Assembly (NCBI GenBank): GCA_963801255.1
Contig: CAWDEC010000012.1
Span: forward strand, 1 to 64,000
Reading direction: 5' to 3'
DNA from: JAICXG01 sp963801255
GTDB taxonomy: Bacteria > Verrucomicrobiota > Verrucomicrobiia > Chthoniobacterales > UBA10450
DNA length: 64,000 nucleotides
Part shown: positions 50,647 through 59,280 of the stretch, piece by piece
Position numbering within the stretch: position 1 is the first letter of the stretch
Layout: each line of letters opens with the position of its first letter
The notes under the pieces: model-generated
The model's database searches: none
Told to the model about the DNA's origin: nothing
The model's input: the letters and a program-made list of their open reading frames with translations, nothing else
Made by a program: the position numbers and the translations under genes

Positions 50647-51942
50647 GTGACTACTCAATTCCGAAGAAATTCAATCAACCCGTCGCCCTTGCGAGCCAGT
50701 TTTCTTCTTATCCCGCTTTCCCTGGTCGGCTGGCTTGCCTTTTCGTCGGCGGCTCGCGCGCAAGACGCTTGTCGAGAAGGCTGTGATTTTCCCCTCGCCG
50801 GCACCTTCCTTGGTCTCAATGCGCTCGTGAACAATACAACCGGCTTTGGCGACACCGCCGTCGGAGCTCTCGCGCTCGCGGAAAACACGAGCGGCAACAA
50901 CAACACCGCCATCGGGGACGTTGCCCTCTTCGCCAACACCACCGGCAGCAACAACTCGGCCGTCGGCTATGCTGCGCTCAATAGTAATACCGGCAACGAT
51001 AACACGGCCACCGGTTTCGGTGCGCTCTTTAACAATAAAGCCGGCAGCAGAAACGTGGCCCTCGGTTCTAGCGCCCTTAATAGTAACGACGCCGGCAGCG
51101 ATAACACGGCTACCGGTGTGAATGCGCTCCACGATAACACTGCCAATTACAATACTGCGATGGGTTATCAGGCGCTCGAAAGCAACACCACCGGCACTAA
51201 TAACACCGCCAGCGGACTCAATGCGCTTAATAATAATGTTGTCGGCAGTTTCAACGCGGCCAGCGGCGCTTATGCGCTCTATAGCAATACTGGCGGATAT
51301 AACACAGCGGACGGTTACCAGGCGCTTTATAAGAATACGGTTGGCAGCCACAATATTGCGCTGGGCTATAATGCCGGTTATAACCTGACCACCGGTAGCA
51401 ACAATATCGACATCGGTAACCCTGGACTGGCAGTCGAAGCCAACACCATTCGCATTGGCGCGGTAAGAGCCCAGACCAACACATATATAGCCGGCGTTAA
51501 TGGGGTCACCGTGCCCAGCGGCGTCGGGGTAATCATAGATACCAACGGCCACCTCGGCACAGTCGTTTCTTCTAAGCGTTTCAAAGACAACGTGAGACCG
51601 ATGGACAAGGAGAGCGAAGCCGTTCTCTCGCTTCAACCGGTGACCTTCCGTTACAAGCACGAGCTTGATCCGGCAGACGTTCCGCAGTTCGGCCTCGTCG
51701 CTGAGGAAGTGGCCAAAGTTAATTCTGACCTCGTGGCGCGCGACGAGGAAGGTAAGCCTTACACCGTGCGCTACGAAGCGGTCAACGCGATGTTACTCAA
51801 CGAGTTCCTTAAGGCTCATCGCCAACTCGGAGAACAGCAAGCGGAGATAGAAGATTTGAAAGCTGCGTTGAAGGATCAGGCGGCGCAGATTCAAGAGGTA
51901 ACGACGCAGTTAGGAGCAAACAACCCCCGTCCCAGCTGGTAG
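50647..51942 (+). CDS. YadA-head-like repeat protein with S74 chaperone tail
   Basis: A 431-residue exported protein: signal peptide (FLLIPLSLVGWLAFSSAARA), then about thirteen repeats of 16-17 residues (TGNNNTAIGDVALFANT, TGSNNSAVGYAALNSN), which fold as a trimeric beta-roll like YadA/Hia heads, then a stalk (IRIGAVRAQTNTYIAGVNGV) and a peptidase_S74 intramolecular chaperone (SSKRFKDNVRPMDKESEAVL, FGLVAEEVAKVNSDLVARDE, NAMLLNEFLKAHRQL) ending in a coiled coil. S74 domains trimerise and cut themselves off phage tail spikes and some surface fibres. GTG start with AAGGAAG upstream. Confidence 0.9.
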   Translation: MTTQFRRNSINPSPLRASFLLIPLSLVGWLAFSSAARAQDACREGCDFPLAGTFLGLNALVNNTTGFGDTAVGALALAENTSGNNNTAIGDVALFANTTGSNNSAVGYAALNSNTGNDNTATGFGALFNNKAGSRNVALGSSALNSNDAGSDNTATGVNALHDNTANYNTAMGYQALESNTTGTNNTASGLNALNNNVVGSFNAASGAYALYSNTGGYNTADGYQALYKNTVGSHNIALGYNAGYNLTTGSNNIDIGNPGLAVEANTIRIGAVRAQTNTYIAGVNGVTVPSGVGVIIDTNGHLGTVVSSKRFKDNVRPMDKESEAVLSLQPVTFRYKHELDPADVPQFGLVAEEVAKVNSDLVARDEEGKPYTVRYEAVNAMLLNEFLKAHRQLGEQQAEIEDLKAALKDQAAQIQEVTTQLGANNPRPSW

Positions 51943-51983
51943 TAAGTGAAAAGTAAAAGCCATGCCGTGAGAGTTATGATTCT

Positions 51984-53327
51984 ATGAACAATGCGATTCA
52001 ACTTAAGAATATAGTTCCAACACTGGCGCTTAGCATCGCGTGCATCACACTGCCGCCGGCGGCGCGCGCGACGTTGGATCCGCCACCGGATGGCGGTTAC
52101 ACTAACGAAAATACCGCCGAGGGCACAGAAGCGCTTAGCAGTTTGCAATTCGGGACCGATGGCGGCGACCATAACACCGCGATTGGTTTTGAAACACTTA
52201 GTGCTAATACGACCGGCGACCATAACACCGGTCTCGGCGCTGACACGCTTGCCTTCAATTCAATCGGGAACGATAACACGGCCGCCGGCTATCTGGCACT
52301 TTTTCTCAATACCACCGGGAGCAGAAATGTGGCCCTCGGGACGGACGCGCTCTACAGCAACCTCATTGGGATTGATAATACCGCTACCGGGGTAAATGCG
52401 CTTTTCAACAATACCGGTAACTACAACACCGCGACGGGCTATCAGGCGATGGAAAGCAACACTACCGGCACCAACAACACGGCCAACGGTCTCAATACGC
52501 TCAATACCAATACCACCGGCAGCTCCAATGTCGCCAGCGGCGCCTATGCGCTCTTTAACAACACCACCGGCGCCAACAACACGGCCATCGGTTTTGATGC
52601 GCTCTATGACAACACCATCGCCAACAGCAACACAGCCGTCGGTCTTGGTGCGCTGCAAAACAACGCCACCGGCAGCGGCAACATCGCCTTGGGCCTTAAC
52701 GCCGGCTTCAATCTCACCACAGGCAGTAATAATATCGATATCGGCAGCAACGGTGCGGCTGGTGATTCCGCCAGGATCCGCATCGGCACGAAACCAACTC
52801 ACAAGAACACTTTTATCGCCGGCATTTTCGGCGTGCCGGTGCCAACCGGCGTAGCGGTGCTCATAGATAACGCTGGTCATCTTGGCACGACCACTTCCTC
52901 GGCGCGTTTCAAAGGGAACATTCGGCCAATGGATAAAGCGAGCGAGGCGATCCTGGCGCTCCAGCCCGTGACCTTTCAATACAAGCACGAGTTTGATCAG
53001 GAGGGTGTCCCACAGTTTGGCCTGGTGGCCGAGGAAGTCGAAAAAGTTAGCCCCGACCTGGTGGCGCGCGACGACGAAGGCAAACCATACTCTGTGCGTT
53101 ATGAAGCCGTGAACGCGATGCTGCTCAATGAGTTCCTCAAGGAACATCGTAAGGTGGAGGAACAAGCAACGGCCATTGCGCAGCAACGCAATGACTTCCA
53201 AGCCAGTATCACTAAGCTTGACGCGACTCTCACCGAGCAGCAAGCGGAAATCAAAACTCTCACCGCCATCCTCAAAGAGCAGGCCGCGCAGATTCAAAAA
53301 GTGAGTGCGCAGGTCAGCGATCGATAA
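51984..53327 (+). CDS. second YadA-head-like/S74 protein (paralogue)
   Basis: A 447-residue paralogue of the previous gene, 41 nt downstream. Signal-like N-terminus (TLALSIACITLPPAARA), a GYTNENTAEGTEALSSLQFG segment, the same 16-17-residue repeats (TTGTNNTANGLNTLNTN), a stalk (RIGTKPTHKNTFIAGIFGVP) and S74 chaperone (SSARFKGNIRPMDKASEAIL, QFGLVAEEVEKVSPDLVARD), with a longer coiled-coil end. Its first repeat segment matches the pre-propeller segment of the Kelch protein at 19055. The pair probably forms surface fibres; ligand unknown. Confidence 0.9.
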   Translation: MNNAIQLKNIVPTLALSIACITLPPAARATLDPPPDGGYTNENTAEGTEALSSLQFGTDGGDHNTAIGFETLSANTTGDHNTGLGADTLAFNSIGNDNTAAGYLALFLNTTGSRNVALGTDALYSNLIGIDNTATGVNALFNNTGNYNTATGYQAMESNTTGTNNTANGLNTLNTNTTGSSNVASGAYALFNNTTGANNTAIGFDALYDNTIANSNTAVGLGALQNNATGSGNIALGLNAGFNLTTGSNNIDIGSNGAAGDSARIRIGTKPTHKNTFIAGIFGVPVPTGVAVLIDNAGHLGTTTSSARFKGNIRPMDKASEAILALQPVTFQYKHEFDQEGVPQFGLVAEEVEKVSPDLVARDDEGKPYSVRYEAVNAMLLNEFLKEHRKVEEQATAIAQQRNDFQASITKLDATLTEQQAEIKTLTAILKEQAAQIQKVSAQVSDR

Positions 53328-53401
53328 ATCAAGCGCGACGCTTAACCCGAAACAATCCCTAAAAGAAAGCAATACCACAGATGAACAGCTGAGATTTTTT
53401 T

Positions 53402-55765
53402 ATGAAGCACTCGTTAGTTTTGGTCGCAATCACAGTCGTATTATCTTGGGAAGGAGCCGGGCACTCTTCGCTCGCTCAGTCAACCCAGCATCTGATTTCT
53501 ACCGATGCTGTGCCCAAAGGGCTCAGCACCTCGGACTGGACGAGCATTCGCGCCGCGCATGAGGCCGCGCGGAAGAGCTCTCGCCTGGCGAGTGACGAGC
53601 ACGCCAGACCGACGCCCTCGCCGCGGATTCCATCGCGCAGCAGGCTTATGTGCAAGCTTCCAACACTGATTCGGGCGATACCTTTGGCATTGTCGCGATC
53701 TCCGGCAATACCGTGGTCGTCGGCTCGAACGGCGAGGCGAGCGACGCGGACGGGGAAAATGGCGACCAGAGTGATAACAGCTCTAGTGCAGGTGCAGCCT
53801 ATGTCTTCGTGCGCAACGGCACCATCTGGAGCCAGCAGGCTTATCTGAAAGCCTCCAATTCCGACACAGGGGCCGTTTTCGGTATTTCTGTGGCGATTTC
53901 GGGCGACACCATCGTCGTCGGTGCGGCCGGAGCCGGAGTTTGAGGATACGGGGTTAGCCTACGTCTTCGTGCGCAACGGCACCACCTGGAGTCAGCAAGC
54001 CTTGCTGAAGGCTTCAAACACCGATGGCGCTGACGCTTTCGGCGCTACTGTGGCAGTCTCGGGCGATACCGTTGTGGTCGGCGCACCTTTCGAGGCCAGT
54101 AAGGCCACTGGGGTTAACGGCGATGAAACTGATAATAGCGCATTTAGCGCCGGGGCGGCCTACATCTTCGTGCGCAATGGCACCACCTGGAGCCAGCAAG
54201 CTTATCTGAAAGCCTCTAACACCGATCCCGGCGACAATTTCGGTAGCTTCGCAACCATCTCCGGCGACACCGTGACCGTCGGGGCCGCGCGTGAAAATAG
54301 CAACGCCACCGGCATCAACGGCGACCAGAACGATAATAGCGCCGGGCAGGCTGGCGCGACCTACATTTTCGTACGCAATCGGCACCACTTGGAGTCAGCA
54401 AGCATACGTGAAAGCTTCTAACACCGATGCTAGTGACTTTTTCGGGGCCAGGGTGGCGCTCGCGGGCGACACCTTGGTGGTCACGGCGTTCTCGGAAGCC
54501 AGCAGCGCCACCGGGTCAATGGTGATGAGACCAATAACAGTGCTAGCGGCGCCGGCGCCGCCTACGTTTTCGTGCGCAACAATACTACTTGGAGCCAGCA
54601 AGCGTATCTGAAAGCTTCCAACACCGATGCTAACGACCTATTCGGCGAATCGGTCGCGATCTCCGGCGATAACGTCGTCGTCGGGGCAAATTTCGAAGGC
54701 AGCAACGCCACCGGGATCGGTGGCGACCAGAATAATAACAGCGCGCTCACGCCGGGGCCGCTTATGTTTTTGTGCGCAACGGCTCCATCTGGAGCCAACA
54801 AGCTTATCTGAAAGCTTCAAACACCGGCCCAGGGACAGGTTTGGTGATTCGTCGCGCTCTACGGGCGACACCGCGTGGTTGGAGCCTTGTTGGAAGCGAG
54901 CAGGGCGACCGGGATCGACGGCGACAAGACTGATAATACCGCGCAAAACGCGGGCGCAGCCTACATTTTCACGGTCTGGGAGAAACGCTGCGCCGTCATC
55001 CCACTGCTTAATATCTCGACCCGGATGAATGTCGGTACGGGCGAGAATGTCCTCATTGGCGGCTTTATTGTCGTGGGGACCGATCCGAAGAAAGTCATTA
55101 TCCGCGCCATCGGACCTTCTCTGGCAGATATGGGCGTGCCGGATGCACTGGCCGATCCGATCCTCGAGCTGCACATGTCGGATGGCTCTGTTGTGACTAA
55201 CGACAATTGGCGCGATACACAGGAACAGGAAATCATCGACTCGACCGTCCCGCCGAGTAACAACCTCGAATCGGCCATCGTCGCCACCCTCGATCCGAAC
55301 CCTTACACCGCGATTGTGCGGGGCAAGAACAACGGCACCGGCGTTGGATTGGTCGAAGTTTACGACCTTGATCAGGCGGCCAATTCCCAACTGGCTAACA
55401 TCAGCACCCGCGGCTTCGTCGATATCGGCGATAACGTCATGATCGGAGGCTTCATCGTTGGAGGAGATAACAGCACGACGGTCCTGGTTCGGGCCATCGG
55501 GCCATCGTTAGGCGCTATCGGGGTCGATGATCCCTTGCAGGATCCCACTCTTGAATTGCACGACGCAGATGGCGTACAGGTCGCGTCCGACGATAATTGG
55601 AGAGATACCCAGGAACAGGAAATCATCGACACCACCATTCCACCCACCGACGATCGCGAAGCAGCCATCCTGGCAGATCTAACTCCCGCGGCTTACACCG
55701 CCATCGTGCGTGGCAAGAATAACACGACCGGCGTCGGACTGATGGAAGTTTATAACTTACAGTAA
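53402..55765 (+). pseudogene. FG-GAP surface protein broken by many frameshifts
   Basis: Pieces of one gene lie in all three frames: signal peptide and start (KHSLVLVAITVVLSWEGAGH) at 53402, FG-GAP repeats of about 65 residues (KASNTDxGDxFGxxVAISGD then TVVVGA, then AGAAYVFVRNGTTWSQQAYL) changing frame near 53600, 53935, 54385, 54517, 54755 and at least twice at 54830-54875. The last 890 nt are intact and encode two tandem copies of a 130-residue module (ISTRMNVGTGENVLIGGFIV; RAIGPSLADMGVPDALADPI; NDNWRDTQEQEIIDSTVPPS). The same double module ends the protein at 61256. Either a decaying gene or an assembly problem in tandem repeats. Confidence 0.85.
53650..54830 (+). repeat. tandem FG-GAP DNA repeats
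   Basis: About six direct repeats of roughly 190-200 bp with near-identical stretches such as TGGAGCCAGCAAGC and AAAGCTTCCAACACCGAT. They coincide with the frameshift cluster. Confidence 0.8.
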
Positions 55766-55774
55766 CCAGTTGTC
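55676..55774 (+). repeat. 3'-end segment duplicated at 63542
   Basis: The last 95 nt of the FG-GAP gene with its stop codon are repeated almost unchanged at 63542-63640 (for example CTAACTCCCGCGGCTTACAC and GAAGTTTATAACTTACAGTA), about 7.9 kb away in the same orientation. Confidence 0.85.
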
Positions 55775-56097
55775 GGAATAAACGGGACTTGATAGCAAAG
55801 CAGTGGTCTCGGCCGGAATAGGCTCGTTCGGTCGGCAGAGCCTTTGTCCCACCGATTTATCCATGAAGAGATAGGCTCTCTAAACTAGTGACGTATACCA
55901 AGCGTGCCGGCAGAGCCGACCAACACCTGGATCTTCGCCAGGTCGGGCGTGCGACGTTTTTTTGGGGCGGTCTTACTGTGGCTCTCGCGATCTGAATCGT
56001 GGACAAGATGGCGCTCAACACGGCGCACTTCCCCATACTTGGCCACAGCGTGTTTGGGCAGCTACTCTTTCGCTGCCAAGACCACCGCGTCTGAAGC
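55766..56097. other. convergent intergenic region, 332 nt
   Basis: Between the end of the FG-GAP gene and the 3' end of the second kinase gene. No gene, RNA or clear T-run terminator was seen. Confidence 0.45.
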
Positions 56098-58584
56098 TTA
56101 GCGCGACTTACTCGCGGAAGTGAGTTGGTCGATGGCGCGTTGGCAATCGGCGACGCGCGTGGCGAATTTTTTCGGTTGATCCGCGTCAGCCGGCGCCAAG
56201 GTGCCACTATCGCGGAGAGTGGAAACAATCTGCCCTGCTTTTTCATAGGTCCCGCGCGCTTCCGACCAGGCGCGAGTTCGCTCTGCGACGGGCGCCTTGG
56301 TGTCGCCGCCGGAACGTGCAAAGGCGTCGCCGAGCCGTTCCTCGTAAATGGCGAGGTTGCGTGAATAGATTGCGTTGGTGGGATCAGCGCTTAAGAGAGC
56401 AGTCACGATTGTAATTGCCTGCTGCGCATGGCCTACGGCTGGCAGGGGATCACCTTTGGCGGTTAAGGCTTCCGCGAGATCGACATGCCCGCTTGCGAGA
56501 TCGAACCTCGCCTGGGCATTTTGCGGATCGGCCGCGGCAAAGCTTTCCCTAATCGCGAGCGATTTTTGGAGGCTCTCGACCGCACCGGAATAATCCTCTG
56601 CGGCCACCTGAGTGGTCCCAAGTTGCTTGTAACCCCACCCTACTTCGCGGCGGGCACGACCGTTATTCGGATCAGCGGTGGCGAGCGACTCGAGCACGGC
56701 GACTCCTTTGCGGAGGGAAGCGATTGCCTCGGGTTGGTGTGGATCGGAAGCGCCGCCGATTTTCATCAGGTTAATCGCGACTGGCCGTTTTCGCTTGGCG
56801 CTTGAGCTGTCCTGGCGAAGCAATTCTTCGCAAATGGTTAGCGACATTTTATAATTCGACAGGATCTCGGCTTCGGCATTCGCCGTCCGTCCCAGGCCGT
56901 CGCCCAGCGTCTCATAAGCCCGAGCGAGTTCGTCCTCGACGGCGGGATTCTTCGGCTGACTCTTAGCGAGGTCGGTAAATATCTGTAAGGAGCGCCGGTA
57001 ATCGCGAATCATCTGCCCGATGTTTCCCTTTTGGTCCATAATATCGCCAAGCGCGCGGTAGGTGCGGCCTAACTCCATTTGCGTATCAGTAGTAATCGCG
57101 GCTGGCGGGAAGTTTTCTCGAATCTGAAGGGCTTTGCGATAACTCGTGAGAGCGCCATCTGTGTCGCCGATGTTGGCGGAATAAGGATTGCCCTGGATAT
57201 CGCCGATTTTCTCGTAGGCGGTAGCTAGCTCGCGCTGCAACGCAGAGTTGCCAGCGACGTCGTGTGCGAGGCTATCGAGATATTCGAGGGCGCGAGTCAC
57301 AATCAGCCGGCGTGTCGGTGTGGAACCGGCCAGGTCCTTCACCGAATCGTGAATCTCAAACATCAGAGAATTGGCCAGGCCGCGCACTTGGGCGAAGTGC
57401 CGCTCGGCCAGAACGCGCTCTTCGTTGGCGCGATGCGCTTCCCATAGGGCAGCGATGGTCGCGCCGATCAGGAGAAGCGCCACGGTCGCGGTTACGGTTA
57501 AACCGATCTTGTGGCGACCCACGAACTTTGATGTCCGGTAGGCAAAGGTATCTTTCCGCGCGATAACCGGTAATCCTTCCAGGTATCTCCGGATATCTTC
57601 CGAGAATTGCCCGACCGATGAGTAACGGCGTTCCGGTTCGGGCCGCAACGCCTTGGAGACAATGTTATCGAGATCGGCGTCCAGTTTTTGTAACTCGGGT
57701 TCGCCGTCTTTCCTGACTCCGGGCGTTTTTCCGGTCAGCAATTCGTAAAGGACAATTCCAAGACTGTAAACATCGCTCGCCGTCGTCATGCGGTCGCCGC
57801 GCCGTTGTTCGGGGCTGGCATAATTTGGAGTCATCGCGCGCATGGTTGCCACCGTTCTGTTATCCGTCTCGGCTGTTTCCGGATCGAGCAGCCGTGCAAT
57901 CCCGAAATCCAGAAGCTTCGGTTCTCCTTCCGCCGTGACGCGGATGTTAGCCGGCTTGAGATCCCGATGTATGACCAGGTTTTGATGTGCGTAGGAAACT
58001 GCCGCGCAGACCTTGCGAAAGAGACCTAGCCGCGCGCGCGGGCTCAAGGCATGCTCAGCGGAATAGGCTTCGAGCGGAATGCCCTCCACGTATTCCATCA
58101 CGAAATAAGGCAGACCTTTCTGAGTCACCGCGCCGCCGTAAAGCCGGGCGATATTGGGATGATTGAGCGCGGCGAGGATGCGCTCCTCCTGCCGGAAATG
58201 CCTGACGAATTCTTTGGTCCCAAAACCCTGTTTGATTAGCTTGATAGCAACCTGACGGCCAAAATGCGTATCGTCCGCGAGATAGACTTCGCCCATGCCT
58301 CCTTCGCCCAGCAGAGAAAGGATTCGGTAGTCACCCAATATCTCGCCCGCGCTCAGCTCGCCGGTAGTAGTGTCGTCGCCCAAGAGCTTTGCTCCAAACT
58401 CGACGGCCGGCACGGACATTAGCCCAGCGGCACCCTTCTCTTCGCGCAGAAGCGCTTCCACTTCGGCACGCAGTTCCCCATCGCTGCCGCAGGCCTGAGC
58501 AAGAAAAGCAGCCCTTTCGGCGCCCGCCAGTTCGAAGGCGTGCTCGACGATTTCCGCGAGCCGTTCGGCGCGCTCAGGCTGCAT
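56098..58584 (-). CDS. membrane Ser/Thr protein kinase with TPR tail
   Basis: An 828-residue Hanks kinase. N-terminal helical region (RLAEIVEHAFELAGAERAAF), kinase domain about 80-345 with GEGGMGEVYLADD, VIHRDLKPANIRVTAEGEPK, DFGIARL, and YASPEQRRGDRMTTASDVYS; a membrane helix at about 375-395 (IGLTVTATVALLLIGATIAA); then TPR-like helical repeats (ALQRELATAYEKIGDIQGNP, ELARAYETLGDGLGRTANAE). ATG 58584 lies inside the ECF sigma 3' end, an 11-nt overlap that couples the two. Unlike the kinase at 45083 it has no TolB-like or C-terminal beta domain. Confidence 0.92.
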   Translation of the reverse strand: MQPERAERLAEIVEHAFELAGAERAAFLAQACGSDGELRAEVEALLREEKGAAGLMSVPAVEFGAKLLGDDTTTGELSAGEILGDYRILSLLGEGGMGEVYLADDTHFGRQVAIKLIKQGFGTKEFVRHFRQEERILAALNHPNIARLYGGAVTQKGLPYFVMEYVEGIPLEAYSAEHALSPRARLGLFRKVCAAVSYAHQNLVIHRDLKPANIRVTAEGEPKLLDFGIARLLDPETAETDNRTVATMRAMTPNYASPEQRRGDRMTTASDVYSLGIVLYELLTGKTPGVRKDGEPELQKLDADLDNIVSKALRPEPERRYSSVGQFSEDIRRYLEGLPVIARKDTFAYRTSKFVGRHKIGLTVTATVALLLIGATIAALWEAHRANEERVLAERHFAQVRGLANSLMFEIHDSVKDLAGSTPTRRLIVTRALEYLDSLAHDVAGNSALQRELATAYEKIGDIQGNPYSANIGDTDGALTSYRKALQIRENFPPAAITTDTQMELGRTYRALGDIMDQKGNIGQMIRDYRRSLQIFTDLAKSQPKNPAVEDELARAYETLGDGLGRTANAEAEILSNYKMSLTICEELLRQDSSSAKRKRPVAINLMKIGGASDPHQPEAIASLRKGVAVLESLATADPNNGRARREVGWGYKQLGTTQVAAEDYSGAVESLQKSLAIRESFAAADPQNAQARFDLASGHVDLAEALTAKGDPLPAVGHAQQAITIVTALLSADPTNAIYSRNLAIYEERLGDAFARSGGDTKAPVAERTRAWSEARGTYEKAGQIVSTLRDSGTLAPADADQPKKFATRVADCQRAIDQLTSASKSR

Positions 58585-59161
58585 CTTTTCGTAACTCACG
58601 GGCGAGCCAGAGACGGGCAAAATTCCAATCGCGCAAGACCGTTTTTTCCGAGACCTGGAGGATTTCGGATATTTGCCTGGCCTCCATCCCGCCGAAGAAT
58701 TTCAACTCCACCACCTTGCTTTTGCGCGGGTATATTTTCGTCAGGTCCTCCAGCGCATCATCGAGCGCCAATAATTCCACCGCCGAATCGGTCGGTAGTT
58801 CACTTGCTTCGGTCAGCGAAAGTTTTTGTTGGCCGGGTCCACCGCGTTTGGCCGCGTGATGCGCCCGCGCGTGCTGGATGAGGATTTGCCGCATGAGCCG
58901 AGCGGCGATGCCATAAAAATGGGCGCGATCTTTCCAGGTCACCTGGGTGTCATCAACCAGCTGCAAATAAGCCTCGTGCACCAGCGCCGTCGCCTGGAGG
59001 GTGTGGTCGTCGCGTTCCCGTTGCAGGTAAGCTCGGGCCACGCGCCGCAGCTCTTCGTAAACCAGCGGCATTAACTTGGCCGGGACATCCTCGTCACTCC
59101 CACTCTGCCAGTTCAGCAACAGCGCTGTGACATCCTCTGATGGTTCCGAATTCACGCGCAT
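58574..59161 (-). CDS. ECF-type sigma factor
   Basis: A 195-residue ECF sigma factor paralogous to the one at 48477: LMPLVYEELRRVARAYLQRE, HTLQATALVHEAYLQLVDDT, ARLMRQILIQHARAHHAAKR in region 2; LTKIYPRKSKVVELKFFGGM and EARQISEILQVSEKTVLRDW in region 4. ATG 59161 has an AAAGGG close upstream; ATG 59194 is an alternative. Its gene overlaps the kinase gene and diverges from the TIGR03803 propeller gene at 59281. It probably responds to the kinase and may control the secreted genes. Confidence 0.92.
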   Translation of the reverse strand: MRVNSEPSEDVTALLLNWQSGSDEDVPAKLMPLVYEELRRVARAYLQRERDDHTLQATALVHEAYLQLVDDTQVTWKDRAHFYGIAARLMRQILIQHARAHHAAKRGGPGQQKLSLTEASELPTDSAVELLALDDALEDLTKIYPRKSKVVELKFFGGMEARQISEILQVSEKTVLRDWNFARLWLARELRKDAA

Positions 59162-59226
59162 GTCCCTTTGTTCGCTCGGCCCAGACTGACACATCGCGCC
59201 CGTAGCCGGTAGTGAATTCGTCAAAC

Positions 59227-59280
59227 TCGATGTCCGTTCCAGCGGATTTTTTTCACATGTCTGAGTGAAGGCATAAAAAA
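59227..59280 (+). promoter_or_regulatory. conserved leader/promoter of the first TIGR03803 gene
   Basis: The 54 nt before the ATG match the leader of the second gene: TCGATGTCCGTTCC, then CACATG, then AGTGAAGGCA and an A-run, at nearly the same distances (40 versus 41 nt from block to ATG). GAAGGC serves as ribosome site. The upstream block could be an ECF promoter element. Confidence 0.6.

Noticed and set aside
50830..51400. Regular 50-51 nt periodicity that might suggest a CRISPR array
   Set aside because: Repeats are degenerate, in frame, and encode a known beta-roll pattern; no constant repeat/unique spacer structure.
50671..51660. Minus-strand frame of 329 codons with regular repeats
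   Set aside because: The regularity mirrors the coding repeats of the YadA-like gene on the plus strand; no signal peptide or family match.
55857..56321. Basic minus-strand frame of 154 codons
   Set aside because: Overlaps the end of the second kinase in another frame; Arg/Pro/Ser-rich shadow composition.
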